NCBI GenBank assembly: GCA_946546945.1
Contig: CAMNOU010000006.1
Location: 1-64,000, forward strand
Origin: an uncultured Lachnospiraceae bacterium
GTDB lineage: Bacteria > Bacillota > Clostridia > Lachnospirales > Lachnospiraceae
Length of the DNA stretch: 64,000 nucleotides
Reading direction: 5' to 3'
This document shows, piece by piece, positions 54,540 through 63,146 of this stretch. The position numbers and the translations under genes were made by a program. Every line of letters starts with the position of its first letter. Position 1 is the stretch's first letter. The notes below the pieces were generated by a model. It had not been told where the DNA came from. It was given only the letters and a program-made list of their open reading frames with translations, and did not search any database.

Positions 54540-55275
54540 GTGTGTTGAACGAGTACAAAACGGATTATTTAAAGAGAACCCTACCTTCGTGCTGTTATTG
54601 GGAATGTGCCCGACGCTGGCCGTTACAACATCCGCGATGAACGGACTCGGCATGGGACTCTCCACAACACTGGTACTGGTGTTCTCGAACCTGATCATAT
54701 CATTGCTGAGAAAAATCATACCGGATAAGGTGCGTGTGCCTGCGTTCATCGTAGTTGTCGCATCTCTGGTTACGATCGTACAGTTCCTGCTGCAGGGTTA
54801 TGTGCCGGATCTGTATAAATCACTGGGAATCTATATTCCGCTGATCGTTGTTAACTGTATCATCCTCGGCCGTGCCGAGAGCTATGCGTCCAAGAACGGC
54901 CCGGTCACCTCGATCTTTGACGGTATCGGAATGGGGCTTGGATTTACACTCGGTCTTACCTGTATCGGTATTGTTCGTGAGATCCTCGGTGCAGGACAGA
55001 TCTTCGGCGTACAGGTGCTTCCGCTTGCGGATGCAGCTTCCGGGAAAGCCGGTTTTACACCGATCACGATTTTTGTTCTGGCACCCGGCGCATTCTTCGT
55101 TCTGGCGATGCTGATCGCAATTCAGAATGCGTTCAAGGAGTCCAGAAGGAAAAAAGCCATGAGGGCTTCTGTAGCTGTGAAAGCCGCGGACGGGACAGAA
55201 GAGACTCAGCCGGCAGGCGCAGTGACAGCTGAGAAGAAAGTCTTCACAGCCGGTACAGATGGAATTACAGGTTAG
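54532..55275 (+). CDS. rnfE: Rnf complex subunit E (membrane)
   Basis: 247 aa with six predicted membrane helices and the conserved LLGMCPTLAVTTSAMNGLGMG, with the cysteine thought to help bind a buried iron site. A 40-residue charged, alanine-rich C-terminal tail is longer than usual. It overlaps rnfG by 8 nt. Confidence 0.94.
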   Translation: MNKCVERVQNGLFKENPTFVLLLGMCPTLAVTTSAMNGLGMGLSTTLVLVFSNLIISLLRKIIPDKVRVPAFIVVVASLVTIVQFLLQGYVPDLYKSLGIYIPLIVVNCIILGRAESYASKNGPVTSIFDGIGMGLGFTLGLTCIGIVREILGAGQIFGVQVLPLADAASGKAGFTPITIFVLAPGAFFVLAMLIAIQNAFKESRRKKAMRASVAVKAADGTEETQPAGAVTAEKKVFTAGTDGITG

Positions 55276-55289
55276 GAGGAGAGGTTCGG

Positions 55290-55865
55290 ATGAAAGAGGT
55301 TATATTAATCGCAATTGGTTCCGCAATTGTTAACAACGTCGTACTGAGCCAGTTCCTTGGTTTGTGTCCGTTCTTCGGCGTATCCAAAAAAGTAGATACT
55401 GCCGCGGGCATGGGTATGGCCGTTGTATTCGTAATTACAATTGCATCCTTTGTAACAAGTGTTTTGGATAAGTTTATCCTTCAGAAGTTTGACATGGTAT
55501 ATCTGCGGACGATCGTGTTCATTCTGGTTATTGCGGCGCTGGTTCAGTTCGTAGAGATGTTCCTGAAAAAATCAATGCCGCCGCTGTACAATTCCCTGGG
55601 CGTTTTCCTTCCGCTGATCACAACAAACTGTGCAGTGCTTGGTGTTGCCCTTAACAATGTACAGTACGGTTACGGAATCGGCGTCAGCACCATCAACGGT
55701 CTGGCGACAGCAGTCGGCTTTACGATCGCGATCGTAATTATGGCAGGTATCCGTGAGAAAATTGAGTATAATGCAATTCCACAGCCCTTCAAAGGGTCTG
55801 CGATCGTTCTTGTCACAGCCGGTCTGATGGCAATTGCGTTCATGGGATTTTCCGGTGTGATATAA
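55290..55865 (+). CDS. rnfA: Rnf complex subunit A (membrane)
   Basis: 191 aa, six helices, with VLSQFLGLCPFFGVSKK and TTNCAVLGVALNN, the paired half of RnfE. It belongs to the NqrE/RnfA pair. Confidence 0.95.
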   Translation: MKEVILIAIGSAIVNNVVLSQFLGLCPFFGVSKKVDTAAGMGMAVVFVITIASFVTSVLDKFILQKFDMVYLRTIVFILVIAALVQFVEMFLKKSMPPLYNSLGVFLPLITTNCAVLGVALNNVQYGYGIGVSTINGLATAVGFTIAIVIMAGIREKIEYNAIPQPFKGSAIVLVTAGLMAIAFMGFSGVI

Positions 55866-55877
55866 GGAGGTATACAG

Positions 55878-56681
55878 ATGAGTACTCAGGCAATTATTCT
55901 AGCCGCGGTCATCGTCGGCGTAGTAGGTATTATCATCGGTATTATCCTCGGTATTGCCGGTGAGAAGTTTAAAGTAGAAGTAGATCCGAATGAAGAGGCG
56001 ATTCTCGGCGTTCTTCCCGGAAACAACTGCGGCGGATGCGGTTATGCCGGATGTTCCGGTCTGGCTGCGGCCATCGCAAAGGGAGAAGCGGAAATCGGCG
56101 CCTGCCCGGTCGGCGGAGCTCCGGTCGCTGAAAAAATCGGCGCGATCATGGGCGTAGAAGCCGGTGATGCCGTACGGATGACGGCATACGTGAAGTGTGC
56201 GGGAACCTGTGAGAAGGCAGGAAATGATTATAACTATATCGGAGAGCAGTCCTGCTCCATGGTGAAATTTATTTCCAACGGAGGACCGAAGTCCTGTAAT
56301 CACGGCTGCCTTGGGTTCGGCGAGTGCGTGGAGGCCTGCCCGTTTGACGCGATCCATATCGTGGATGGGATTGCGGTTGTCGACAAAGAGAACTGTAAGG
56401 CGTGCAGCAAGTGTATCAAAGCCTGCCCGCAGAATCTGATAGAACTGATTCCGTATGATTCCAAATATGCGGTACAGTGTTCTTCAAAGGATATGGGTAA
56501 AATTGTGATGAAAGCATGCCAGGTCGGCTGTATCGGCTGCCGGATGTGTACGAAGGTCTGTGAGTTTGACGCGATTACTGTTGAGAACAATATTGCGCAT
56601 ATTGACCAGACGAAGTGTACCGGATGCGGCGCATGCGCGGAGAAGTGTCCGAAGAAGATTATTATCAAACAGGTTGTTTAA
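55878..56681 (+). CDS. rnfB: Rnf complex subunit B (ferredoxin-accepting)
   Basis: 267 aa. An N-terminal helix is followed by the CGGCGYAGC cluster domain and then two pairs of ferredoxin motifs (CLGFGECVEACP, CKACSKCIKACP, CIGCRMCTKVCE, CTGCGACAEKCP). It accepts electrons from ferredoxin and passes them to the membrane core. A terminator follows directly. Confidence 0.95.
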   Translation: MSTQAIILAAVIVGVVGIIIGIILGIAGEKFKVEVDPNEEAILGVLPGNNCGGCGYAGCSGLAAAIAKGEAEIGACPVGGAPVAEKIGAIMGVEAGDAVRMTAYVKCAGTCEKAGNDYNYIGEQSCSMVKFISNGGPKSCNHGCLGFGECVEACPFDAIHIVDGIAVVDKENCKACSKCIKACPQNLIELIPYDSKYAVQCSSKDMGKIVMKACQVGCIGCRMCTKVCEFDAITVENNIAHIDQTKCTGCGACAEKCPKKIIIKQVV

Positions 56682-56712
56682 AAAAAGATGCCGGTGCGCC
56701 GGCATCTTTTTT
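56681..56712 (+). terminator. Terminator of the rnf operon
   Basis: AAAAAAGATGCCGG/CCGGCATCTTTTTT stem with tight loop; the stop codon TAA lies at its 5' edge. Confidence 0.85.
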
Positions 56713-56722
56713 CTATTAATGG

Positions 56723-56751
56723 TTGCCTTCAAAGCAGAAATTTCTTATAAT
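56723..56751 (+). promoter_or_regulatory. Promoter of apbE
   Basis: TTGCCT, 17 nt, TATAAT, 26 nt before the ATG at 56778. Confidence 0.65.
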
Positions 56752-56777
56752 GAGAGTGTTTGTTGAGGAGGAAATCT

Positions 56778-57803
56778 ATGAGAAAGCACAAGCCCGCTGT
56801 GCTACTGCTGCTGGCAGTCATAAGCGGAATGTTTCTGTTGGCCGGAGGATGTTCCGGCAAAGGTCCGGACGCCGGCACCTCTTACAGTGAAACAGGCACG
56901 TATTTTGATACTGTGATCACGATTACACTCTATGATAAAGAGGAAGTTCCGCTGATTCAGGATTGTTTTGAACTCGCAGACCATTATGAGAAACTGTTCA
57001 GCCGGACGCTTCCGGATTCCGATGTGAGCCGCATCAATCAGGCGGAAGGCGAATATGTAACCGTCGATCAGGAAACCATTGACCTGATTGAGGACGGGCT
57101 GGAGTATTGCGAGCTCACCGGCGGCGCTTTTGACATTACCGCAGGGGCATTGTCCGATCTCTGGGATATCCGGAATAACCCGGGCGTCATTCCTGATGAA
57201 TCCGATATCCGGGATGCGGTTTCCACCATTGGCTGGGAGAACATCTCCATCCGCGATCATCAGGCAGCACTGAAACAGAAAGGAGCGATGCTCGATCTCG
57301 GAGCCATCGCCAAGGGATATATTGCGGACCGTATGAAAGAATACCTGGTCAGCCGGGGCGTTTCATCCGGCATGATCAATCTGGGCGGGAATGTCCTTGT
57401 CATAGGAAGCAAACCGGATGGAACCCCCTTCCATGTAGGGATCCAGAGGCCGTTTGACAAAACGAATCAAGTGCTTGCTTCTGTAAGCGTATCAGATAAA
57501 AGTGTTGTATCCTCCGGCAATTATGAACGATATTTTGAATTGGACGGACGGATCTATCATCACATTATGGATGTCGCTTCCGGTTATCCGGCAGACAATC
57601 ATCTGCTCGGGGTGACGATCATTTCCGATGATTCCACTGCAGGAGATGGGCTCAGTACATCCTGTTTTGTGCTGGGACTGGAAAAGGGTATGGAACTCAT
57701 TGAATCTACAGAAGATACAGAAGCCATCTTTGTGACGGAAGATTATCAGCTGCACTGCACTTCTGGAATTGGTTCGGATGTTCCTCTGAAAGAGTATGAG
57801 TGA
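56778..57803 (+). CDS. apbE: ApbE FAD:protein FMN transferase lipoprotein
   Basis: 341 aa. A lipoprotein signal ends at the lipobox LLAGGC. The ApbE core includes TYFDTVITITLYD, GAIAKGYIADRM, GMINLGGNVLVIGSKPDG and HHIMDVASGYPA. It covalently attaches FMN to threonines of RnfD and RnfG at the cell surface. The ATG at 56778 has GAGGAGG upstream. It is separately promoted but clearly linked to rnf. Confidence 0.94.
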   Translation: MRKHKPAVLLLLAVISGMFLLAGGCSGKGPDAGTSYSETGTYFDTVITITLYDKEEVPLIQDCFELADHYEKLFSRTLPDSDVSRINQAEGEYVTVDQETIDLIEDGLEYCELTGGAFDITAGALSDLWDIRNNPGVIPDESDIRDAVSTIGWENISIRDHQAALKQKGAMLDLGAIAKGYIADRMKEYLVSRGVSSGMINLGGNVLVIGSKPDGTPFHVGIQRPFDKTNQVLASVSVSDKSVVSSGNYERYFELDGRIYHHIMDVASGYPADNHLLGVTIISDDSTAGDGLSTSCFVLGLEKGMELIESTEDTEAIFVTEDYQLHCTSGIGSDVPLKEYE

Positions 57804-57859
57804 GAAAATACAGAGAATGTCCGCCTCCTGAATTGACAGGAGGAACGCTGCATTAAATA

Positions 57860-58732
57860 ATGATACAGGAGAATTATATACGCATGGTAACAAATGATTA
57901 TTTCAAATATAAGAGAAGAGTGGTCGTAAAGATCGGATCTTCCTCTTTGCAGCATGTCCAGACCGGGGATACCGATTATATTAAGATTGAACGGCTCGTC
58001 CGGGAACTTTGCGATCTGCGCAACCGCGGGATGGACGTCTGTCTGGTGAGCTCCGGCGCGATTGCGGTAGGGAGAAAAGCCTTCGGACTGCAGGACCGCC
58101 CGAAGGATATTTCGACGAAACAGGCGTGCGCGGCGGTGGGGCAGGCCCGGCTGATGATGACTTATCAGCGCCTGTTCGCAGAGTATAATCAGACCGCGGC
58201 ACAGATCCTGATGACGAAGAATACGATTTTTGAAGAAGAGTCCAGGATGAATGCGCACAACACATTTGATGAGCTTTTTCGTCTGGGCGCGATCCCTGTG
58301 GTGAATGAGAACGATACGGTTTCTACTTATGAAATGAAGCTTGGGGACAATGACACACTGTCTGCGCTGGTCGCTTCCCTGATCCATGCGGATCTTCTGA
58401 TTCTGCTTTCGGATATTGACGGACTTTACACAGATGATCCGCGGCAGAATCCGGACGCGAAGCTGGTTGAGGTTGTTGAAAAGATGGATGAACGCTATGA
58501 TGCCATGGCAAAAGAGTCCACAGGCAGTGACGTGGGTACCGGCGGGATGGCTACGAAACTGACAGCCGCCCGCATTGCCACGATGTCCGGCGCGGATATG
58601 ATTATCGCGAACGGTCAGAATGTCGGTGTGATCCATGATATTATCGAGGGAGACTTCCGGGGAACACTGTTTCGCGCACAGAAGAACAGCAGCATCGATA
58701 TCCGTTCTTATGTGGAACAGCATGTTCTCTGA
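57860..58732 (+). CDS. proB: Glutamate 5-kinase without PUA domain
   Basis: The first step of proline synthesis. The 290-aa protein consists of the amino acid kinase domain only (VVVKIGSSSLQ, VSSGAIAVGR, NENDTVST, LLSDIDGLYTDDP, GTGGMATKLTAA); the C-terminal PUA domain of E. coli ProB is absent. Starts at 57860 or 57884 are possible; AGGAGG at 57838 is 16 nt from the first and sits in a hairpin (CCTCCTG/CAGGAGG). proA is not adjacent. Confidence 0.92.
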   Translation: MIQENYIRMVTNDYFKYKRRVVVKIGSSSLQHVQTGDTDYIKIERLVRELCDLRNRGMDVCLVSSGAIAVGRKAFGLQDRPKDISTKQACAAVGQARLMMTYQRLFAEYNQTAAQILMTKNTIFEEESRMNAHNTFDELFRLGAIPVVNENDTVSTYEMKLGDNDTLSALVASLIHADLLILLSDIDGLYTDDPRQNPDAKLVEVVEKMDERYDAMAKESTGSDVGTGGMATKLTAARIATMSGADMIIANGQNVGVIHDIIEGDFRGTLFRAQKNSSIDIRSYVEQHVL

Positions 58733-58816
58733 ACTTTAAAGATTAATCTCAGTGGGGAGTCATCTCCCATCTGATATACTTACAGAAGAATTTATACAAG
58801 AGAGAGGTATAAAAAG

Positions 58817-59641
58817 ATGAATTATTTCGGACCTGCAGAGGTTGCAAAGAATTATGTGGCGATTGGGAAGGGAAAAGTCGCTCTTCCGGTATCCAAAATG
58901 TTATTGCTGGGGATTCTGGCCGGCGCGTTTATTGCCTTTGGCGGGATCGGCTCGACGGTCGTGGCCGTATCGATCCCATATGCCTCCCTGGGAAAGTTTA
59001 TCGGGGCCTGTATCTTCCCGGCCGGACTGACTATGTGCCTGCTTGCGGGGAGTGAACTCTTTACCGGCAACTGTCTTTTGTCCATCCCTTTGCTGGAGAA
59101 GGAGATCACGGTGGGCGGCATGCTGAGAAACTGGATCGTTGTGTATGCAGGAAACTTTATCGGGGGACTTCTGGTCGCGGCTGCTGTCGTTTATTCTCAT
59201 CAGGTCAGCCTGTTCGGAAATGGTGTGGCTGCCTCTGTACTGTCCACGGCTGCAGCAAAATGTTCCCTTTCCTTCGGGGATGCTTTCCTGCGCGGGATTC
59301 TGTGCAATGTTCTTGTCTGTATTGCGGTGTGGATTTCGTTTGCGGCGAAAGACATTGCCGGCAAGATCGTCGGCCTGTTCTTCCCGATCATGGTGTTTGT
59401 TCTCTGCGGATTTGAGCACTGCGTGGCCAATATGTATTATCTGATGGCAGGCGTTTTTGCCAAAGGCGTCGATGCCTATGCGGCGGCCGGAACGGAAGCG
59501 GGCGTGGATCTGAGCGCGATCAATGGCGCAGGGATCGCACGCAATCTGCTTTCTTCTTCGCTGGGCAATATCGTCGGGGGATCGGTCTGTATCGGACTGG
59601 TATACTGGTTTGTATATCTGTATAAGAAAAAAGGAGCCTGA
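58817..59641 (+). CDS. Formate/nitrite transporter family channel (FocA/NirC-like)
   Basis: A 274-aa pentameric channel family protein with six helices. LLLGILAGAFIAFGGIGSTVV, LAGSELFTGNCLL and GFEHCVANMYYL are family signatures. In an acetogenic or fermentative anaerobe formate is the likely cargo. Its terminator doubles as that of the convergent PHP gene. Confidence 0.9.
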   Translation: MNYFGPAEVAKNYVAIGKGKVALPVSKMLLLGILAGAFIAFGGIGSTVVAVSIPYASLGKFIGACIFPAGLTMCLLAGSELFTGNCLLSIPLLEKEITVGGMLRNWIVVYAGNFIGGLLVAAAVVYSHQVSLFGNGVAASVLSTAAAKCSLSFGDAFLRGILCNVLVCIAVWISFAAKDIAGKIVGLFFPIMVFVLCGFEHCVANMYYLMAGVFAKGVDAYAAAGTEAGVDLSAINGAGIARNLLSSSLGNIVGGSVCIGLVYWFVYLYKKKGA

Positions 59642-59653
59642 GGCTCCTTTTTT
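59626..59653. terminator. Bidirectional terminator
   Basis: AAAAAAGGAGCC/GGCTCCTTTTTT, GA-loop stem between the convergent transporter and PHP genes. Confidence 0.85.
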
Positions 59654-60375
59654 TAGTGCGGTCTGCGCTGAATACACTGAAGGATCGCTTCCGGGGAAGT
59701 GTCTTCCGGTTCCAGAAAACACAGTGGTTCCCTGAGCGAATTTAGATCATGTGCATCAGAACTGCTCAGCACATTGCAGTTTTTCAGATATGGATATTGT
59801 TCCTGCAGTGCAGGCCATGTGGAAAGGTCCTTTACTTCGGCACAGGAAAAGCGGCTGTCCGCAGGCACGAATCCCAGGTTTGCCAGAAGACTGGTCGTTG
59901 GTTTGTTGATATGTGCCGGAACCATGATGCCGTGATACTGCTGTGTCAGATCATATACCTGATCGAAGGGGATCATGGTCGCGGATATCAGAAGCTTCTT
60001 TTCATGCCCGCAGATCTGGTCATTTTCATCGCAGATGATCTGATTTCCGAACAGTGCCGGCGTATTCTCAATCGGCGGAAGCTGTTCGTATACATAGCGG
60101 TCAAAGGCCATGGCATCTTTTAAGGAAGAAAAATAGCAAAGGACGTGTACTTCCTCCATCGTTGTCAGTTCCATGCCGTATATCACGTTCATTTCGTAAA
60201 ACTTTGCCGCCGCGTCAAAAGCCGGAAGGTTCTTGCAGGAACTGTGGTCGGTCAGCGCGACCAGATCCAGGCCGATGACTTTGGCCATCCCGACAATATT
60301 CGCGGGAGTCATTTCATCATCTCCGCACGGGGAAAGGCAGGAGTGTATATGGAGGTCGTAGGCAAGCCTAGGCAT
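59653..60375 (-). CDS. PHP-domain phosphoesterase-like protein
   Basis: 240 aa from the ATG at 60375, which overlaps the end of the DRTGG gene by 8 nt. Metal motifs DLHIHSCLSPCGDD, ALTDHSS and the C-terminal SSDAHDLN are typical of the PHP superfamily. The protein is routinely found with hydrogenase regulatory genes in Clostridia, but the substrate is not known. Confidence 0.87.
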   Translation of the reverse strand: MPRLAYDLHIHSCLSPCGDDEMTPANIVGMAKVIGLDLVALTDHSSCKNLPAFDAAAKFYEMNVIYGMELTTMEEVHVLCYFSSLKDAMAFDRYVYEQLPPIENTPALFGNQIICDENDQICGHEKKLLISATMIPFDQVYDLTQQYHGIMVPAHINKPTTSLLANLGFVPADSRFSCAEVKDLSTWPALQEQYPYLKNCNVLSSSDAHDLNSLREPLCFLEPEDTSPEAILQCIQRRPH

Positions 60376-60700
60376 GAAGCTGGTTGTACACTTCAAGAGC
60401 CATGTCAAAGATGGCCTTGTCCGTGCGAAGCAGTGTAATGTCCTGGGAAACAGCCTTCATTTTCATGTTGTCATCGACGGAGGCACTGCAGCACAGAATA
60501 ATACATGCGGCGTCTGCCAGAGAAGCAACGGCCAGAGTGTTCATATTGGACATGACCGTACACCAGGCACATCCGGCCGGAGCGTTTCCCATGGCAACGC
60601 TCAAAAGATCACAGCAATAGGGCTCTGTGATTTCAGCATCTCCGTCACCGAGATGAATGATTTCCAGTTTACAGTTATCGATTAATTCATTTACTTTCAT
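60368..60700 (-). CDS. DRTGG-domain protein, hydrogenase-associated (copy 2)
   Basis: 110 aa. A small alpha/beta protein related to the DRTGG domain of HPr-kinase-like proteins; a CCDLLS start and the CAWCTVMSN segment give five cysteines, more than expected. It shares layout with the copy at 62533. Its position between the HydS-like and PHP genes implies a regulatory role in hydrogenase expression; no mechanism is known. Confidence 0.75.
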   Translation of the reverse strand: MKVNELIDNCKLEIIHLGDGDAEITEPYCCDLLSVAMGNAPAGCAWCTVMSNMNTLAVASLADAACIILCCSASVDDNMKMKAVSQDITLLRTDKAIFDMALEVYNQLHA

Positions 60701-60738
60701 GGATGTTAACCTTCCTTTCTGATCGGGGCTGCGCCTGT

Positions 60739-62055
60739 CTAAGATTCGGAGTCTTCCGTGGAATCCGGACTGGATTCTTTCATCTGTTCATTGCGGTACC
60801 GGTCTTTGAGCAAAAAGATACAGTCTTCGATTTTGGCTTTGTTCCCGTACATTACAATATCGGTAGCCAGTGCCTTGCATGTCGGGGCGCCGCAGCATCC
60901 GCAGTCCAGACCGGGAAGCTTTTCGAGGATGGCGTCCACGCGTTCCATATTGTGCATGCTCTCAAAAATGTTGCTGCCCAGACTGAAAACCGGCTCATAG
61001 TCGATGGACTCGGACCAGTTGAAGCTGTCGAGCGTGTGATCCTGAAGCCTGGAGCTGTCAGTGCGCATAAAGGGTTCTTTTTCGGTCAGGTGAATGTTCT
61101 TTGCTTTTGCAAGGTATGCGTTCTCCACCGTTAAGACGCCGCCCACGCAGCCGGCGCTGCAGGAATTGAGTTCGATAAACTGCAGGCCATGCAGGAATTT
61201 CTCGTCCTCGAGATCCTCCAGAACATGGATGACATTCTCAATGCCGTCCGCAGCCAGATAACTGTTCGATTTTAAACCGGCCGCCTCGCCGCCGCTGACG
61301 GCCCATCCTTTGCCGAGCCTGCCGGAAAGAGACAGATTCCGGACATTGTTCGCGCTGTGCTTCATGTGTGACAGAAGGATGGGATAGTAGTCTTTGATCC
61401 CGATGACCCGGTCAACATTGCTTTTTGCCTGACCCAGAGGCGCGTGTGTGAACGCAACCTTGGAAGGACAGGGCGAGATAAAAACGATTCCGATCTCTTC
61501 GGAAGACAGTCCGGTGTTTTTCATGGCCCGTTCCCGCGCCAGAATAGCTGCGACCTCCATAGGAGGCAGAATCGGGAGAAGATGCGGAATCAGGCTCGGA
61601 AAACGAACGCGGATCAGTCTCTCGATCGTTGGACAGGCCGTGCTGATCAGAGGCCACTGTTCGGTATGCTCCAGTACATATTTGTGTGTTGCTTCCGAAA
61701 CGATTTCCGCGGCTGCGCTTACCTCAAAAACATCGTCGAACCCTGACTCGAGAATGCCCGTCAGAATAATATTGACATCATTCAGGTGATTGAACTGACT
61801 GTACAGCGCAGGAGCCGGGAGTGCCACCAGATACTTGAAGTCTTTCCGCAGATCTTCAAACTGATCTCTGCGGCTCCGCTTCGCGTGATGGGGGCAGTGC
61901 CGGCAGCATTCCCCGCAGTCAATGCAGAATTCAGAGATAATAAATGCTTTGTTATCCCTGATGCGGATTGCCTGTGTGGGACATCGCTTCAGACAGGTGA
62001 AACAGCCGGTGCACCGTTCGGAATATAAGTATACGGAATGATAAAATTTATCCAT
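60739..62055 (-). CDS. [FeFe]-hydrogenase-like sensory protein (HydS-type)
   Basis: 438 aa. Two ferredoxin [4Fe-4S] motifs (CTGCFTCLKRCP, CIDCGECCRHCP) precede an H-cluster domain with degenerate motifs: L1 STACPT (only the ligand Cys; the proton-transfer Cys is Ala), L2 SPCPSK and L3 ELNSCSAGCVGG. A C-terminal cluster domain (LPGLDCGCCGAPTC) follows. This matches group C sensory hydrogenases rather than a catalytic HydA; the PAS domain often found there is missing. It probably reports H2 or redox state to the RsbW-like and DRTGG neighbours. Confidence 0.85.
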   Translation of the reverse strand: MDKFYHSVYLYSERCTGCFTCLKRCPTQAIRIRDNKAFIISEFCIDCGECCRHCPHHAKRSRRDQFEDLRKDFKYLVALPAPALYSQFNHLNDVNIILTGILESGFDDVFEVSAAAEIVSEATHKYVLEHTEQWPLISTACPTIERLIRVRFPSLIPHLLPILPPMEVAAILARERAMKNTGLSSEEIGIVFISPCPSKVAFTHAPLGQAKSNVDRVIGIKDYYPILLSHMKHSANNVRNLSLSGRLGKGWAVSGGEAAGLKSNSYLAADGIENVIHVLEDLEDEKFLHGLQFIELNSCSAGCVGGVLTVENAYLAKAKNIHLTEKEPFMRTDSSRLQDHTLDSFNWSESIDYEPVFSLGSNIFESMHNMERVDAILEKLPGLDCGCCGAPTCKALATDIVMYGNKAKIEDCIFLLKDRYRNEQMKESSPDSTEDSES

Positions 62056-62111
62056 AATAAAACCTCAGTGCCGTGTAAGGAGAGAACCTTCGCGCGGCAT
62101 GATTGTGTATG

Positions 62112-62531
62112 CTAGAAATTGATGGTCATGGTCACGGTCGTGCCGACATTTAATTCGGTGTCGATCAGAATCTCATCGGTCGCCTTTTTCATGTTCGGCA
62201 GTCCCATCCCGGCTCCGAAACCGAGACTGTTGACCTCGTGATTAGCCGTGGAAAAACCTTCCTGCATGGCTTTGTCAATATCCGGAATGCCCGGACCGAC
62301 ATCCTTGAGTACCATAAGGATCTTATCCGGGTAGATATCGACATCGATCACTCCGCCGTTGGCATGGATCACCATGTTGATCTCTCCCTCGTAAATAGCG
62401 ATGGAGCATCTGCGGATAATATCAGGCGGAAGGTTCATCTGCTTGAGTTTCTGCTTGAGCTTGCTGCTTGCTTCTCCGGCCCGGGAGAAGTCGGATGCAT
62501 CAATCTCATACTGGTAATGAATGCTGTTCAT
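62112..62531 (-). CDS. RsbW-like anti-sigma / serine kinase ATPase
   Basis: 139 aa from the ATG at 62531 (GGAGG upstream). It is a GHKL ATPase: the N box (IAIYEGEINMVIHANGG), DVGPGIPD and GFGAGMGLPNMKKATD are clear. It probably phosphorylates or binds a partner to control hydrogenase gene expression. It lies 1 nt after the DRTGG gene in the same minus-strand operon. Confidence 0.85.
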   Translation of the reverse strand: MNSIHYQYEIDASDFSRAGEASSKLKQKLKQMNLPPDIIRRCSIAIYEGEINMVIHANGGVIDVDIYPDKILMVLKDVGPGIPDIDKAMQEGFSTANHEVNSLGFGAGMGLPNMKKATDEILIDTELNVGTTVTMTINF

Positions 62532-62532
62532 G

Positions 62533-62868
62533 TCAGAAGCCTCCTTCCTTATATAAAATACCGCATGCTTCAAACATGCGCAGATCTGATTGAATCACAT
62601 AGATGCCGCACTCTTCAGCCAGTTCAAGCATTTCCGGCGAGGGGGTCTTGCCGCGGATAAAGGCAATACAGACGATATCCATCATCTCCGCTGTGCGGAT
62701 CACCTGCGGGTTGGTAAGTCCGGTCAGAAGAAGCGCGTCCTTTTTAATAAAAGCGAGGACATCGCTCATCATATCGGAACCGCAGATCGAGATGATCTGT
62801 TTGTCCAGGTCAATGGATTCAGACAGGACGCGGGCGTCCAGCAGATCAATTACGTTTTTGATTGTCAT
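62533..62868 (-). CDS. DRTGG-domain protein, hydrogenase-associated (copy 1)
   Basis: 111 aa from the ATG at 62868 (GGAGG 11 nt upstream); a TTG at 62886 is the track start. ICGSDMMSDVLAF and the TGLTNPQVIRTAEMMDIVCIAF segment are typical of the DRTGG protein family. First gene of the divergent regulatory operon; paralogue of the 60368 gene. Confidence 0.8.
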   Translation of the reverse strand: MTIKNVIDLLDARVLSESIDLDKQIISICGSDMMSDVLAFIKKDALLLTGLTNPQVIRTAEMMDIVCIAFIRGKTPSPEMLELAEECGIYVIQSDLRMFEACGILYKEGGF

Positions 62869-62930
62869 AGTGTAGAATGCCTCCAATTTTCTTCCTATTA
62901 TTTATCCGTTTGTGAACAAATTCTGAGGTT

Positions 62931-62959
62931 AGTATACCACATACATTGGGCATATTCAA
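62931..62959 (-). promoter_or_regulatory. Promoter of the hydrogenase regulatory operon
   Basis: Minus strand: TTGAAT (62954-62959), 17 nt, TATACT (62931-62936), about 63 nt before the ATG at 62868. Confidence 0.65.
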
Positions 62960-63011
62960 CAAAAACGGTTCGAATAATGCATTAATTTATTATGATGTTT
63001 GTGATATTAAC

Positions 63012-63094
63012 CAAACCTAACTCGGGGTTTGATAAAAACATGACAAGAATAGGGCTATATTTTTGTTGAAAAGTATGCAATATGATGCTAAGAT
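63012..63094 (+). promoter_or_regulatory. Divergent hydrogenase promoter with upstream dyad
   Basis: The promoter is TTGAAA (63066), 17 nt, TAAGAT (63089). About 35 nt upstream lies the dyad CAAACC-N8-GGTTTG (63012-63031), and just before it TTTGTGATATTAACCAAA, which weakly resembles a Rex site. NADH/NAD control would fit the downstream NuoE-like gene. Confidence 0.5.
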
Positions 63095-63146
63095 AACATT
63101 ATGTAGTGTGGTATGAGAAAAGCACTAGGTTATAGGAGGGATAATT

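Noticed and set aside
60739-62055. Catalytic [FeFe]-hydrogenase large subunit
   Set aside because: The L1 motif lacks the proton-transfer cysteine and the domain layout matches sensory HydS-type proteins.
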